Numbered from the stretch's first letter, positions 1-12,855 are shown. The stretch is DNA of 64,000 nt from Coenobita brevimanus (GCA_032717465.1 CM064655.1:13125652-13189651); one strand, 5' to 3'. Notes: generated by a model not told the origin, from the letters alone. Program-made: numbers and translations.

Positions 1-84
1 AACATTGCCATTTCTGTACGTTTGAGCCTGCAGATATCCTTTTCCTTTACTGCCCAGGTCTCACTACCATACAGCATGACACTC

Positions 85-885
85 CTAACATGTCGCATAC
101 AAAGATCCCTTAGCATGGAGGGAGAGCCTTCTCAATATCGGGAAAGGTAACAGCTCCCAGAACTTCTTCCAACCACTCCTCACTATAGCCACAGAGCTAG
201 CTCCATCCCTACCTCCAGCACATAACGTCTCCCAAATAACAAAACTCTTCCACATACTCAAGAGACTCACCAGCAAGTTCAATCCTTTCACACCTGACAA
301 TCCCTCATGCTTCCTCTGATACACCGCACACATGAAATCAGCGATATCTTGTAATCCACTTCTAATACCACTACATCTCGTAAGCACCCACTTATCACAA
401 ACACTGCACAAGATGGAATTACTTCCCATGCCCTTGTGACAAACTGCACATGGCCACTCCCCCTCTTCATTGATAGTACTGCCCCCAGCCCTAGATACCA
501 TCACTTCTGTTTTATCTGCATTTACTCCTAAGCCCTTGTGCCCCATACCATCTCTCCACATCCTAAATAATTCCTCTGTCTCCCTTTCATTCTCTGCCAT
601 CAACACCGAATGATTAGCATACAACATCTCCCACATGAGTCCATTTCTGAAGTCACTTGAAAGGGCTTCATGTACCCTGATCAGCAACAAGAGGCTCAAA
701 ATTGACCCCTGGTGCATACTAACATTTGCAGAAAACTCATCACTCAAATCTCCATTCACCCTTACCTGGGTGTGAGCACCCTCATACATGGCCATAACGA
801 CCTTAACCAGCCACTCCTTGATCCCAAGCTTTCTCATTGCCCACTTCACCACCTCTCTGGGGACTTTGTCAAAGGCCTTCTCCAA
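85..885 (-). pseudogene. LINE reverse transcriptase palm fragment, dead active site
   Basis: The 266-residue open stretch starts in RT motif A (EKAFDKVPREV, residues 2-12) and continues through the B region (HQGSILSLLLL, about 58-68). The catalytic box C, expected as YADD, reads YANH at residues 89-92, so the two metal-binding aspartates are missing. A cysteine-rich tail follows (CAVC...CSVCDKW...C, about residues 145-175), as in LINEs of this type that end in a zinc-binding motif. No start codon of its own is implied; it is a block of a longer broken ORF. Confidence 0.75.
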
Positions 886-1233
886 ATCAACAGAAACAAA
901 GTACAGTTCCCCATTCTTTCCTATATATTTTTCCTGAAGCAGTCAAACAATCAGAATGGCATCAGTAATCCCTTTGTCTGGAATAAACCCAAACTGCATC
1001 TTATCAATATTCACTTTCTCTAATCATACCTTCTATAACTCTCTCCATTACCTTCATTATCTGGTCTAAAAGCTTTATGCCTTTATAATTTCCTCTTTCC
1101 AGGGCATCACCCTTCCCCTTTTACACATTTACAACTACACTCTTCAGCCCAATCATCTGGGACAACACACTTATATACTGTATAATCGTATTTATCAAGT
1201 TAGTGACTAACCTCACTCCTTATCTCCTGAGGC

Positions 1234-1713
1234 TTACAACATTCCAGCAGTCAACCCAGACACACCTGCTGCCTTCCCCACCTGCATCCTGCCAATTGCC
1301 CTGCTCACAGTTGCAGCATCAATCAGAGGCCAAGGGCCAAACATTGGATCTGCTGGCTCCAAACCTTCCATGTCCCAGTCAAACTCATTCAATAACTGGC
1401 TGTAATGCTTTCTCCATGTGTCTTTTATATCCCCACTGTTCACCACCATCCTTCTTTCATCATTCTTCACACACTGCTCACCAGTGATGTCCCTATTCTC
1501 CCTCTTCATCTGATTTGCCTCCTTGAATATCTTATTCTTCCTTTTCACACAATTTAGGTTATTAAGTAAAAGTCTCTGTGACTCTGACTTTGCCCTGCAA
1601 ACCTCTTTTCTAGCCCTATTCTTGGCAGTCAAGTATTCCTCTTTGTTACCACTCTTCTTCCATTCCCAGAAAAAGACGTCTTTTCTCCTTAACTCCAGCT
1701 TCTGCACCCTCAT
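1234..1713 (-). pseudogene. LINE region between endonuclease and RT
   Basis: A 159-residue Lys/Arg/Glu-rich open stretch ends in MQVGKAAGVSGLTAGML, equivalent to the GKAxGxDGxxxE(M/L)L block that opens RT domains in RTE-like LINEs. It sits 5' of the RT block on the same strand and belongs to the same broken element. The function in intact copies is linker plus N-terminal RT. Confidence 0.65.
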
Positions 1714-2228
1714 CCTACCACCATGTTACTTTAAGTCTTTGGGGGCCCCTCATCTTTCCACACACTCAGTCAGTAACTTTGAGGAAGTTGCTCTTGATGG
1801 CTGTGTACTGTTCATTAACAACTCTGTCAACACCTCCCTGTTCAGCCACAATTCTCCTCATCTTGCTATAGAAGGCATCCCACACTGTTTGGTTTTTCAG
1901 CTTCCATATTTTGCTCCTAGGTGCATAGGTCCTCTTTTTCATCACTCACCCCTTAAGCACCATGTCACATATCAGTAACTCATGTTGGTGCACACACTCC
2001 TTGCTTCTGGTAACTTTAACATCCCTCATTAACCTCCTATCAGTCCTCCTGACCAGGAAATAGGCTATCTGGCCGCTGTTTCTCCCAGACTAGTATGTAA
2101 TCAACCTACTTTCTCTTTTCCTAAAATGTGTGCTGCACATAACCATGTTTGTTGCCTCCCCAAATTCAAGTATCTTATCCCCTTCATCATTTCTTGTACC
2201 TTATGCACATCTTCCATGTACTCTCATT

Positions 2229-2531
2229 TCATATCCTTGAGCTGCTTGACATACATGACCATTTAAGTCCCTTCCTAAAACTACAATCTAGTATCCTCAT
2301 ACCTCTTACAATGCTTATTAAATCATCCCAAAATCTATCCTTCTCTACCTCTTCCAAGCCTGCCTGTGGAGCATATGCCAACATATAAGCAAATATAATT
2401 CTACCGAACAAAATTTTCACTACTATTATCCTTTCACTTACTCTCATAACATTCATGATATATTCCACCCATTTCTTCCCAGCCAACACACCCACACCAC
2501 CATATCCATCTGTCCTACCCTGCCAAAACAA
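2229..2531 (-). pseudogene. LINE endonuclease fragment
   Basis: A 100-residue minus-strand stretch contains DGYGGVGVLAGKKW near residues 8-21 and AYAPQAGLEEVEKDRFWDDL near 53-72, the signature of the middle of AP-endonuclease domains of RTE-like LINEs. The N-terminal half of the domain is missing, so the element is 5'-truncated close to 2540, as expected from incomplete reverse transcription. A frameshift follows the FWDDL block. Confidence 0.7.
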
Positions 2532-2540
2532 CTTATAAGA

Positions 2541-2822
2541 ACAGTGCTCTTATATCTAAACATTATTAATGTCATTACAGTATTACTATAACAACAGTTT
2601 CAGATAGTAATGAAGTTTAACATTAGTGGTTTCTGTTTGTACACCAGAGGGTTATTAGATATTCTGATTCTTCTGTTTAGGGGGTATTGAAAGTTGAATA
2701 ATATTGTCTTCCCATTCTGTGGTGGATTAGAATAGGTCAAAATTGATGATGATGATGATCAGTGCAAATTTCTCTCTCTCTCTCTTTCTATCTCTATCTC
2801 ATGTGGATGTTTTCTCCTTTAG
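2541..2822. other. Intron sequence 5' of the TMA16 exon
   Basis: No gene seen. AT-rich sequence ends in a (GAT)5-like run (2742-2759) and a long pyrimidine tract (about 2768-2820) that leads into the AG at 2821-2822, a good splice acceptor for the following exon. Confidence 0.6.
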
Positions 2823-2971
2823 ATATATTGATAGGAATCTGGATGAGCTTGAACAGATCAACATGAAGCACAATGTTGGTGATCGTCTGTCGCGGCAACA
2901 CGCCAGCCGGGAGGATCACATCAGGATCACACGGGAAATGGAAATGAACCAGTTTACTATTTCAGGCTTCG
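2823..2971 (+). CDS. TMA16: TMA16-like protein, internal exon
   Basis: This 149-bp exon is flanked by a pyrimidine tract plus AG (2821-2822) and by GGTAAG with GT at 2972-2973. In frame it encodes a peptide beginning (R)YIDRNLDELEQI, followed by VGDRLSRQHASRED and EMEMNQFTISGF. This matches the conserved middle of eukaryotic TMA16 (C4orf43), which has the pattern RYL-R--ELEQIE, D-RQGRRH-SRE and QFEGYG. TMA16 is a small nuclear protein that binds 60S pre-ribosomes during assembly (established for yeast and human). The exon starts in phase 2 and ends in phase 1, and joins in frame to the exon at 15251. Upstream exons are outside the window. Family identification is from memory of the protein pattern, not a search. 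Confidence 0.85.
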
Positions 2972-3172
2972 GTAAGAAATCATTTGTTCTCTACTTGTTT
3001 GGTTATTACAGTAGTTCTGTACATACATAAAATGCTTCCTCTCAGGGAATTCCCATATTGAGATTTGCCATGGTATAGCTGTTTTCTATGTAGTGGACTC
3101 AAACCAAGTACCGGTACTAAAACTAAACAGTTGCTGGAAGCTGCTGAGGCAAAGGAAATCTAAGACATGTAA

Positions 3173-3212
3173 CATCATCATCATCATCGTCATTATCATC
3201 ATCATCATCATC
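3173..3212. repeat. (ATC)n microsatellite
   Basis: Imperfect CAT/ATC triplet run of about 40 bp. Similar (GAT)n/(ATC)n runs elsewhere in the window form SINE tails, so this may be a leftover tail. Confidence 0.8.
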
Positions 3213-3633
3213 TAATCATGTAACAAGATTTGTAAAATGGTGAGGCTCTGGTCTTGACTCTGTTTACTTGTGGTGGAATGTTTCCTGCTTAATATTAGAC
3301 GATTTTGTAGCTAATTACTAAGGTTGTAGCCACATTGCCTTCTCATGGTAGTACCTCCCAGGTTCAGTGGTAGACACCCATCTACCACCTACTACACTGT
3401 TCCTATGAGTAGTTCCATATAAAGGATGAGATGCCACCCAAAAGTTCCCGAAATTTGAAAGGAGGGCGGAGACTGTCATACAGTGTGTGAATGCTAGGTG
3501 ACAGTGCACGTACCCTTTGTTTGTTAGTGTATCTAGTAGCATTGTGCAGTGTGGATGTGTTCGCTGCATGTGTGTGTGTGTGTGTTTTTTATCATTGTGT
3601 TTGAGTTACCTTGCAAATCTTTTTATCTCAAAA

Positions 3634-5083
3634 ATGGAGGATGTGAAAGAGCAACATGCGTGCATCAAGTTTTGTGTGAAACTTGGGAAGAATGTAGCAG
3701 AAACTCATGAAATGTTCATCATCATCATCATCATCATCATCCAATCCTGTGGTGTCCCATGAGAAACGTAGGAGCTCAGGACTAGGCAAGTTGGTCCTGA
3801 CATTTAAGATGAGAGTTACCAACCTCACTCATCTCTGAGTGGCATTATGTGAGCAGTAAACCCCAACCATCCCTTGTATATAAACCTGCACAGGCTCTAT
3901 CCAATTGGAGTGCCTTACTTACCCACTAAACCACCAGGTACCATAATTTGGTTTTATGGTTTAACTCAGCATAGTAAATGGTTTCCTGGTGTACAGGAAA
4001 TCATTTGGCATGTCACTCAGTGTAGAGTCACCCGTAGGCAGAGGGAAGAGGAAAGAATGAAGGAAACAAAGACAAGAGGGAGTGTAAAGTCACCCATAAA
4101 GCAAGCATTTGGTGATAATGTTTTGGGGGGTTACACGAACCCACAACTGGTTTAAGTGTTTTAAAAATGGACGAACGTCAACAGATGGCAATGTACATTC
4201 TGGTCGCCCTTCCACCAGTTCAGCTGACAGTGTGGGCAAAGTTCGTGCAACCATCCTCAAAGATTGCAGGAGGACAATCCATCCACAATATTTATGACAT
4301 TGTCAGCCTGTTGTATGAAACTTGCCAATGCATTATGTCTGGTGACCTAGATGTGAGACAGATCGCTGCCAAGTTTGTCCTGAGGCTCCAGACAGGTGAG
4401 CAAAAGCAGCGTCACGTGGAGGTTTGCACGGAGCTCATGGAAATGCCCAGAAAGGACCCATAACTTCCTCTCAAGCGTCATTACTGGTGATGAAAGCTGG
4501 GTTTATGGGTACAACCTGGAAACCAGACAATAATAATTGCAGTGGAAGAGCCCAGCTTCACCCCAACCAAAGAAAGCACGTCAGATCAACAGCAATGTGA
4601 AGTCAATGCTCATAACCTTCTTTGGCATGGAGGGCATTGTTCATAAGGAATTCACTCCTCAAGGACAGATCGTTAATGCAGAGTTGTAGTATGATATATT
4701 AGGAATGGCTTCAGGAGGACATGAGGCGAAAACATCCAGAATTGTGGCACACAAACAAATGGGTGCTTCACCTTGACAATGCACCCGCACGCACAGCCCT
4801 TGTTGTTCAGCAGTTTTTGGCATAAAATATTATGCAGGTTTTCCCCTGCCCCCTGTATTCACCAGATTTGGCCCCATGTGATTTTTTCCTATTTCCGAAA
4901 ATGAAAATCCAGCTGAAAGGACTAAGATTCGACACCATTGAGGAGATCCAGAAGGAATTTCAGAAGGTCCTGAACAAGCTGATGCTCAAGGACTTCTAGA
5001 ATGTGTTCCAGTTAAGGGAGAAACACTGGAATCGATGTCTGCACTCCCAAGGAGACTACATTGAAAGGGACAGTGGTGATTAG
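3634..5083 (+). pseudogene. mariner transposase pseudogene
   Basis: ATG at 3634 opens the N-terminal helix-turn-helix (MEDVKEQHACIKFCVKLGK), the SINE then interrupts it, and the frame resumes at about 4099 with KQAFGDN. Recognisable blocks follow: WFK-FKNGR near 4150, GRPSTSS near 4207, ITGDESW near 4480 (first catalytic Asp), LDNAPAR near 4775 (second Asp) and YSPDLAPCDFF near 4858 (third Asp, DD34D type). The C-terminus KMKIQLKG and GDYIERDSGD ends at TAG 5081-5083. Several stops and frameshifts lie between the blocks, so no transposase can be made. Confidence 0.88.
3718..4098 (-). mobile_element. tRNA-derived SINE inside the mariner
   Basis: On the minus strand there is a pol III A-box-like TGGTTTAGTGG near 3925-3935, preceded by a hairpin head (AATGGTTTCCTG with an imperfect complement, about 3976-4007). 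A conserved body follows (rc of ggtcctgacatttaagatgag), and a (GAT)n tail at 3718-3740. The mariner protein reads EMF before it and KQAF after it, which shows an insertion. Related copies lie at 60385-60690, 51671-51965, 6860-7170 and 17560-17740. Confidence 0.7.
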
Positions 5084-5519
5084 GATTTGACATAAGATTT
5101 TTATCTTTCGTTAGTCAAATTTTGGAAACTTTTGGGTAGCACCTCATATAATAAGGACTCTTGTATTTTGCTAAGTGAAGGTGATCGAAGTGAATTCAAT
5201 AATTATTGTGGAAAAGAAATGATGGGTCTGAGAGAGTAGGGACCATGTTAGCTGAGAGGTGAGTTGAAAGTGTGATGATTGCAACTTAAGGTGCATGGCT
5301 GAGTATTATATTTGAAACTTACATTTGGTAATAAAAAGCTTTCATTGATACCTGCTTATACTTCACAGGCTGAACTAGATAATTAGCTAAAGATACACTT
5401 GATGTAGTGCTGCCTACTTCTTCCTTAGCCTTTATCATTCTTTTTCTGTGCCTGCCCTCCTCTCTTCCTATTTCTTCCATCTTTCCTGTCACTTCTCATT
5501 GCTTTTCTTTCCTTTACAG

Positions 5520-5745
5520 GTGGCTTTACATTGAGTGACAAGCCAAATGGTTTCCTGTAAGCAAAGAAACCATTTACAGCACTGGGTGGTAACCATATAA
5601 CCAAACTATACGTGCTCCCTATGTGTCAACAAGTGGGTTGGTAGAGGGCTAGTTCCCCTCTCTGTAAAACAAATAACTCAAAGTCAAATGGCCACCCCTT
5701 ACGGGATTATGGCATCTGGCAATAGGTAGATAGATAGATAGACCC
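5520..5745 (+). mobile_element. SINE with LINE-like 3' tail
   Basis: The 5' part holds the hairpin head found in the tRNA-derived SINEs (gagtgacaagcc, AAATGGTTTCCTG..., gggtggtaacc). The 3' part (5689-5742) reads ggccacccctt, GGGATTATGGCATCTGGCAA and a (GATA)n tail, almost identical to the 3' end of the RTE-like LINE at 55611-55661 and to the minus-strand copy at 20503-20640. A SINE parasitising that LINE is the simplest reading. Confidence 0.65.
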
Positions 5746-5812
5746 ATTAGGAAGACATGTTGTCTTGGGGGTATGAGTGTCGGTAAGATTGTGGTACTCG
5801 GGGGTGATTTAA

Positions 5813-6480
5813 CCCTTAACCATCGGGTAACGTCTATACATTCACAATTGAGGTGCTACATGGCCGCTGTATAGTGACTATACACGCATCTGTCTTCCCG
5901 TCAGCATTTGAACCGGCCACCATTTCATCTCGGCACCAAAGGATAGGGAGTGAATAACTCCATAGCACACAGGCAAGAGTTAGTCTGTCCTGCACTTTTG
6001 CTAGGTGTACAACGATGTCTTCAGATTCCTATTTGAATGATTCCATCTGTGCCACCTGTAGCCAATTGCATCATCCATCTCAGCCAAGCCTCTTTCCAAG
6101 GAAACTAGAAAAGAGCTCAGTCTCAGTGATAATGCCATAATGAATGCCTTGCATGCAACAGTGTCTAGTTTATGTAGTAGTGGAGAAGTTATCACATTGA
6201 GAGCAAAGCCATAGTCAGCTCCGTGGGCAGACACATGAACATGTCCTGCTCTCATGCCGAAAATTAGTTCTCGTCCTCACATTGTTACTCATCAATGCAG
6301 CAACCTACAGACGTGGGGATACTTTCATTTGCGAGAGGAAGAGTTATTGAGTAATATGGTCTTTAATTTGTTTCCCTAAGTACTATACTTTCCGAGACAT
6401 TAAGGTTTGAAAAAAAGGAATTTCAGGGAAATTGCCCATAGTGAGGAGACGACTGCATTAAATATAACGGCGTTTGGGGG
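5813..6480. mobile_element. Possible TTAA-flanked MITE
   Basis: TTAA at 5809-5812 and 6481-6484 bound a 668-bp unit whose ends are CCCTTAACCATCG and, inverted, CCCCCAAACGCCG, with about 8 of 13 positions agreeing. The layout resembles the better TTAA elements at 11856 and 13065, but the inverted repeat is weak. No coding sequence is seen. Confidence 0.35.
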
Positions 6481-6859
6481 TTAAATGAACATGTTGATCC
6501 ACAGGCTTGAGGATATCAAGAGATACAAGGAAGGTGGGGCTGTTGAACTAGGAATGTGGTAGAAAAAAGAAGAATTGAGTTTGGGGTGGCACATTTTAGT
6601 GACTGCAGTCGCCTGATTTCATAGCTCGGCAGTTTCAGTTGTGGTTTGTCAGTGTCGTTGTGGTTGTTAGGTTCAAAAGTTAATTGAAACAGCCTTTCGA
6701 ACCCATTCTTGATAATGTTTCTGTATGACTGTAATGTCAAGAAAAGAGTTTAAAAATCACTTGTAAGTGTAACCTGAAAGAACTTTGTCTTCACTCATTA
6801 CCATACTTGTGGTTGTGTACTATATTTTTCAGTTTGTTTATGTAGTGCTGTCTTCAGAT

Positions 6860-7170
6860 GACTACGGTAAATGACAAGCCAAATAGTCTGATGTAACTTT
6901 AGGAACCATTTACTGTATTGGATGGAACCACATCACAAACAACTGGACAGTAGTGGTCAAGTGAATTGAGATGCTCCAACTGGATTTGGCCCACAAAGGT
7001 TACAATCTTATGATTAATTGAGATTTGTTCCTCACATAATGCCATCCAGATGTCAGTGACAAGTCACTCCCACCTTGAATGTCAGGACTAAGCTGCCAGG
7101 TCCAGGGCTTTTGAGCTTCTGATTAAGCAGTAAAAAAAAATGAAGGATAAATGGATGGATGGTGAATGTG
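6860..7170 (+). mobile_element. Diverged SINE copy
   Basis: Diverged head (gtaaatgacaagcc ... aaccatttactgtattggatgg), then gatgctccaactgg, then the family 3' block (ttgaatgtcaggactaagctgcc), ending in an A-run and (GGAT)n at about 7132-7165. Orientation is plus, opposite to the copy at 3718. Confidence 0.5.
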
Positions 7171-8394
7171 AAGTATGGGGATGCACATGAAACTTTTTTT
7201 TAAGTCACTGGCATGACTCTATCCCCCAGGTGTATATGATGTGCATTGCTTCTTCAAAAAATATTACAGTAAATAAATAAAAATACTGAGGTGGATCCAG
7301 GATTTTAAAGGCTTGAATGGTGTATAAGTGATTATGTGATCCATTTCAATAGGCATGTACAGTGATCCCTCAATTATCTGGACATGTTCAGTATCCGGAC
7401 ACTGGACCTTGGTTCTATTAAACCATTATCTGAATTTACTTGCTGTTATTTGGACATGAAAGTGCCCAAAAACTTCGGCCAGCCAGCCAACATGTCCAGA
7501 CATTCGGTATTGTGGCCGCTGGGTTCGAGTCGTGAGTGGGAAGTAGTCTGTAACCCACAACCAGAGCTAAAATGTCTGTCTGCCCCTGTACTGAATGGTC
7601 AGAATCGTGCGCACGCTCATCCTATCACTCCTAATGAACCTCCAGCACCTGATTAATACGACTGTACCCTCAAGTGGCATCAAAACATCCGTGCACATTC
7701 CCCACCGAATGTCTAATATTGCGCGGCAGTGGGGGCTAAGTCGTTGCCAACTGCCACCTCCATCAAACACAGACCAAAAGCCACGAGTACATGTACATGT
7801 TCAGCGACATTGGCCATCCATCTCTCTATAGAAGGTCAAAAGTACCCCGGTCATGGTGCATTGTGTTTCTGCATGGCCACTCAGCGTCTAACAGACTGCA
7901 AGCCATGAGTAAATGTACAACAAAAGTGCCTGTCCGCCTGTGGACAGGAGGGAGAGAATCCAGCTCACAGCCTCGTCTTTTCCACCCCCTCCCCTCCCTC
8001 CTCCATACCCTCCTGGCTCCCCCCCTCACTCCCTCAGTCCTTACCCTCTTCCGTGGTGATAGCATTGACTCGTGAGTTTACAAAGTTTTTTGCAATTTAT
8101 TCAACTATTATTGGTCCTATGGAAATTCTGAGGTGACTACGAGAAAACTCATGAAATTCTGCATCTAGACATATGCTTAACTCTTGGAAGATGCTGGCAG
8201 AATTTTGAACTAGGATGGTGGGAAGTTACATGAAGGTTAGTTTACACTTGAACAATTTATTCTTGCTTGAATTTTGTACTCCTATTTGTCAATTTTATGT
8301 TTTCATTAGCTTATCTTATAGTATAAACAGCAGTGAAGATGATGGTATATGATTTATACTAATATGACCAATTTACGGTGGCATATTTGGTCGT

Positions 8395-8397
<3 letters not shown>

Positions 8398-8436
<39 letters not shown>
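8398..8436. repeat. Poly-T tract
   Basis: About 39 consecutive T. Probably the complement of a retroposon poly-A tail at the edge of the minisatellite, but no clear retroposon body is attached. Confidence 0.8.
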
Positions 8437-8437
<1 letters not shown>

Positions 8438-8519
8438 AGCCCTGGAAGCAATCACTCGTCACAGACAACAGATTTTCAAACCGTCCTCAGTTTTTTGTGG
8501 ATTTTTGTTGTTTATGCAT

Positions 8520-8966
8520 TTTTTTCTTGATGTTTAGCATTAATATGGATAACCCTATGTGTGTTTCAATGTTTAAAAATGGCAGATTGACCTGAAAACA
8601 GTGCCAAAATTAGGAGGGGAACTGTACATACAGTCGTGTATAGGTCGGGTGTTTTTTGGTTTTGTGTTTTTTTTTTTTTTTTATGGCTTTCTTGATGTTT
8701 AGTAATAGACAGGATGAGGGTGGATATTCCCATGTGTGTGTTTTGATGTCTAAACATGGCAGATTTTGAAAACGGTGCCAAAATTAGGGGGCATACTGTA
8801 CATACAGTCGTGTATAGTTTTTTTTTTTTTTTTTTTTTTAGCATTATTTTGGATATTCCTATGTGTGTTTTGATGTCTAAATATGACAGATTGATCTGAA
8901 AACAGTTCCAAAATTAGGAAGGGTACTGTACATACAGTCATGTATAGGTAGGGTGTTTTTTGGTTT

Positions 8967-9012
<46 letters not shown>

Positions 9013-9150
9013 CATGGTTTTCTTGGCATTTAGCATTACTTTCGATATTCCTATGTGTGTTTTGATGTCTAAATGCAGATTGACCTGAAAACTGACAAAT
9101 TTAGGAGGGGTACTGTACATACAGTGGTGTATAGGTAGGGTGTTAAATGG
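8520..9150. repeat. Minisatellite of about 130-185 bp units with poly-T runs
   Basis: Four units share tatgtgtgttttgatgtcta, then agattgacctgaaaac, ccaaaattagg and tactgtacatacagt plus gtgtatagg, starting near 8536, 8715, 8850 and 9039. Each is separated by a poly-T run of variable length. A fifth, more diverged unit lies at about 11508-11640, beyond the inserted LINE piece. Period differences come mainly from the T-runs. Confidence 0.75.
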
Positions 9151-9151
9151 T

Positions 9152-10754
<1,603 letters not shown>

Positions 10755-10859
10755 ACCAAAGTGTGTAGCTCGTTAATACATGGTGCCTTCATAACATATG
10801 CCTGTGTGTGCGTATTAGTGGGTGTCATTAGAACCAGTAAGAAGTGTTTAACATCATAT

Positions 10860-11200
10860 TATGTTATTTCAGTATGCATTTGTTGAGTCATTGAGGTAGC
10901 TACTTGATAATTAAGTGATGTTTTGTTTAGGAAAAAAGAAATCAGTTTCCCGAATAGTTTGGAATATATGCAATGCATTTTTATATAATTTTTTCATCTG
11001 AAAAAGTTTCTGAAGAGTTCTTAGCTATATTTATGGCCAGAATACCACACTACAGTGTGATATGATGCACCTTAATGTGATCCTAAAATTATGAGCTCAA
11101 AAAAGAAGATATTTTTGGATATTTCTCTTTATATACTATGTATAACTTGGGCCACGAGTGCACAATATTTTTTTTGACATTTTTTAAAAACTTCTAAAGT
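10860..11200. other. No gene seen
   Basis: AT-rich sequence inside the Tigger-like composite. No coding or repeat structure recognised. Confidence 0.5.
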
Positions 11201-11294
11201 GTCCGAAGTTTGGCCAGTGTGTCCAGAGACAGGTGCTATTAACCCTTCTCATGTTTAAAGGGCAAATACCTGGATGTCCAAAGTTTGGAAGAGT

Positions 11295-11331
11295 TGTCCG
11301 AAGTTAGGAAACTTGTTCCTAACTTCGGACA
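11295..11331. repeat. Perfect 16-bp inverted repeat hairpin
   Basis: tGTCCGAAGTTAGGAA at 11295-11310 and its exact complement at 11316-11331 are separated by acttg. The same word (gtgtccgaagtt) recurs at about 11201 and 11477, so this may be the junction of two short inverted elements. Confidence 0.8.
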
Positions 11332-11855
11332 CTTGAAAATGAAAATGAAAAAAAAAACGAGTTTAGCATGGCCAATTTTTTAAATTATATTGATTCAGTA
11401 GGTATTGTCCCTGGCTACCACATGACACCAACAGGAATAAAATTGCACCATTTTACACATTAAAACACATAAAAAGTGTCCGAAGTTAGGGTATTTTACG
11501 GTAACTTTGGATATTCGTATATGTGCTTTGATGTCTAAATGTGCCTGAATGACTGGAAAACATTGCCAAATCAAGCATAGGTACTGTACAAATAAGTTAT
11601 GTATAAGTTGGAGGTGCGTATAGGTAGGATCTGGGTGTGGTAGGGGAATAGTGTTCATTATCTGGATGATGCCACTATCCAGATATGCCTTTGGCTCTGT
11701 TATGTCTAGATAAATGAGGGATTACTGTTTGATAGTCTTACAGTTGTGCCTTTCTTTCTAAGTTTCTGCACCATCCCTCGTCCATCTCTCATAAATGGGA
11801 ATTAGGGTTAGTATGATGTTAGTGGTAATGATGGGAAGATTATGGACACCTTTAA

Positions 11856-12855
11856 CCCCTAAAACGCGGCTGTGTACAGTCGTTCCCCCCCGAGTGGCGG
11901 GGTTGTAGCGCGGTCTGAGTACCTGTAGGAAAATATTCGCCAAAAATCAGAGATTAACCCTAGAACATTATACTTGGTATGGCAGATAGTACTTACATTC
12001 AGCTTTCTCCAGAGACAGGTGTTGAGCCTTCATGGACTATCCAAGGACTTGTGGAGACTTGCAAAGTTGGGTAACCAAATCTTCACTTTCACACCTCCAG
12101 CAACCCGGTTTCCCCTCTACCACAGCCTCATTCTGTCACAGTAAACTTTATACTACAACGTAAAGGTAGTTAGGAATCCGTATTTGTACAATAAGCACTG
12201 AAAATAAGGCTAAAATCAACGGAGCGTACGGCCGACATGCACTGTGGCAGCGGTCTTCCCGTCACTCAACAAACATTTCCATTTTCACAGCTAAAAACAT
12301 GTATACTACATTATTTTCAATCATATTACTTCCCAAAAGATCACCACGGCGCGCTTTTTATTCTGCCTTACGTCCGCCACTTTATTCTCGTTCCTGTCGG
12401 CCGCTTGCACTGACTGGGAAGAGCTAGAACTCGCCATAATGTCACTTTGAAAGCCTGCAGTAAACTGACGCTAAACAGAGGCAAACCGTGAGAAAAAAAG
12501 CTAGTGTTACAACTGGGGAAACAAGCGTTTCCTAGTAGCATAAACTTCTTGTGAGAGGAGAGCGCAGATTTACAGTTCTGAGCGCTCAGAGCACTGCCAT
12601 GTATCACAGCCAGGCTGGCCGGGCCGTGGGGCGGGGGCACGGGGGGAAAATGCAATATTTGGCAACAACTGAGGTCAGTAGTACAAAGGTAAAGTATGCT
12701 AGTTGTAGCTAGAGGGTGGTGGTACTGATACACAATACCAGCTGGAGCCTGTTTGCCCGCGGTTATTCAAAATTTACTAAAATCGCAGACGCGACGACCC
12801 GCCGTCCTGTCCTTTTGGCCGAGCGTTGCAAACGCGACGATCCGCGTTTTAGGGG
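11856..12855. mobile_element. piggyBac-like MITE, 1000 bp, TTAA target
   Basis: TTAA flanks both ends (11852-11855 and 12856-12859). The 14-bp terminal inverted repeat CCCCTAAAACGCGG is perfect. TTAA target duplication with C-rich termini is the hallmark of piggyBac-type elements. There is no transposase frame, so it is non-autonomous. The interior is more GC-rich than its surroundings. Confidence 0.8.

Larger units (their letters stand above)
1..2540 (-). mobile_element. RTE-like LINE, decayed, runs off left edge
   Basis: Three minus-strand coding blocks lie in LINE order: an endonuclease remnant (2531-2229), the linker and start of the reverse transcriptase (1713-1234) and the RT palm with C-terminal tail (885-85). 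They are separated by frameshifts and stops, so this is one 5'-truncated, decayed non-LTR retrotransposon. Sequence similarity to the family (endonuclease DGYGGVGVL and AYAPQAGL motifs, RT block EKAFDKVPREV) is recognised from established RTE-type proteins; the exact clade is not certain. The 3' end lies left of the window. Confidence 0.8.
3427..5146 (+). mobile_element. mariner transposon, inactivated, with nested SINE
   Basis: Terminal inverted repeats of about 32 bp agree at roughly 28 positions: the left end begins TGAGATGCCACCCAAAAGTT (3427) and the reverse complement of the right end begins TGAGGTGCTACCCAAAAGTT (ends 5146). Between them is a mariner transposase reading frame with many stops. 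A SINE (about 3718-4098) interrupts the N-terminal DNA-binding region. Mariner moves by cut and paste into TA sites. Confidence 0.88.

Noticed and set aside
3173..3212. CRISPR-like or other short regular array
   Set aside because: Simple ATC microsatellite without spacers; no CRISPR expected or seen anywhere in the window.
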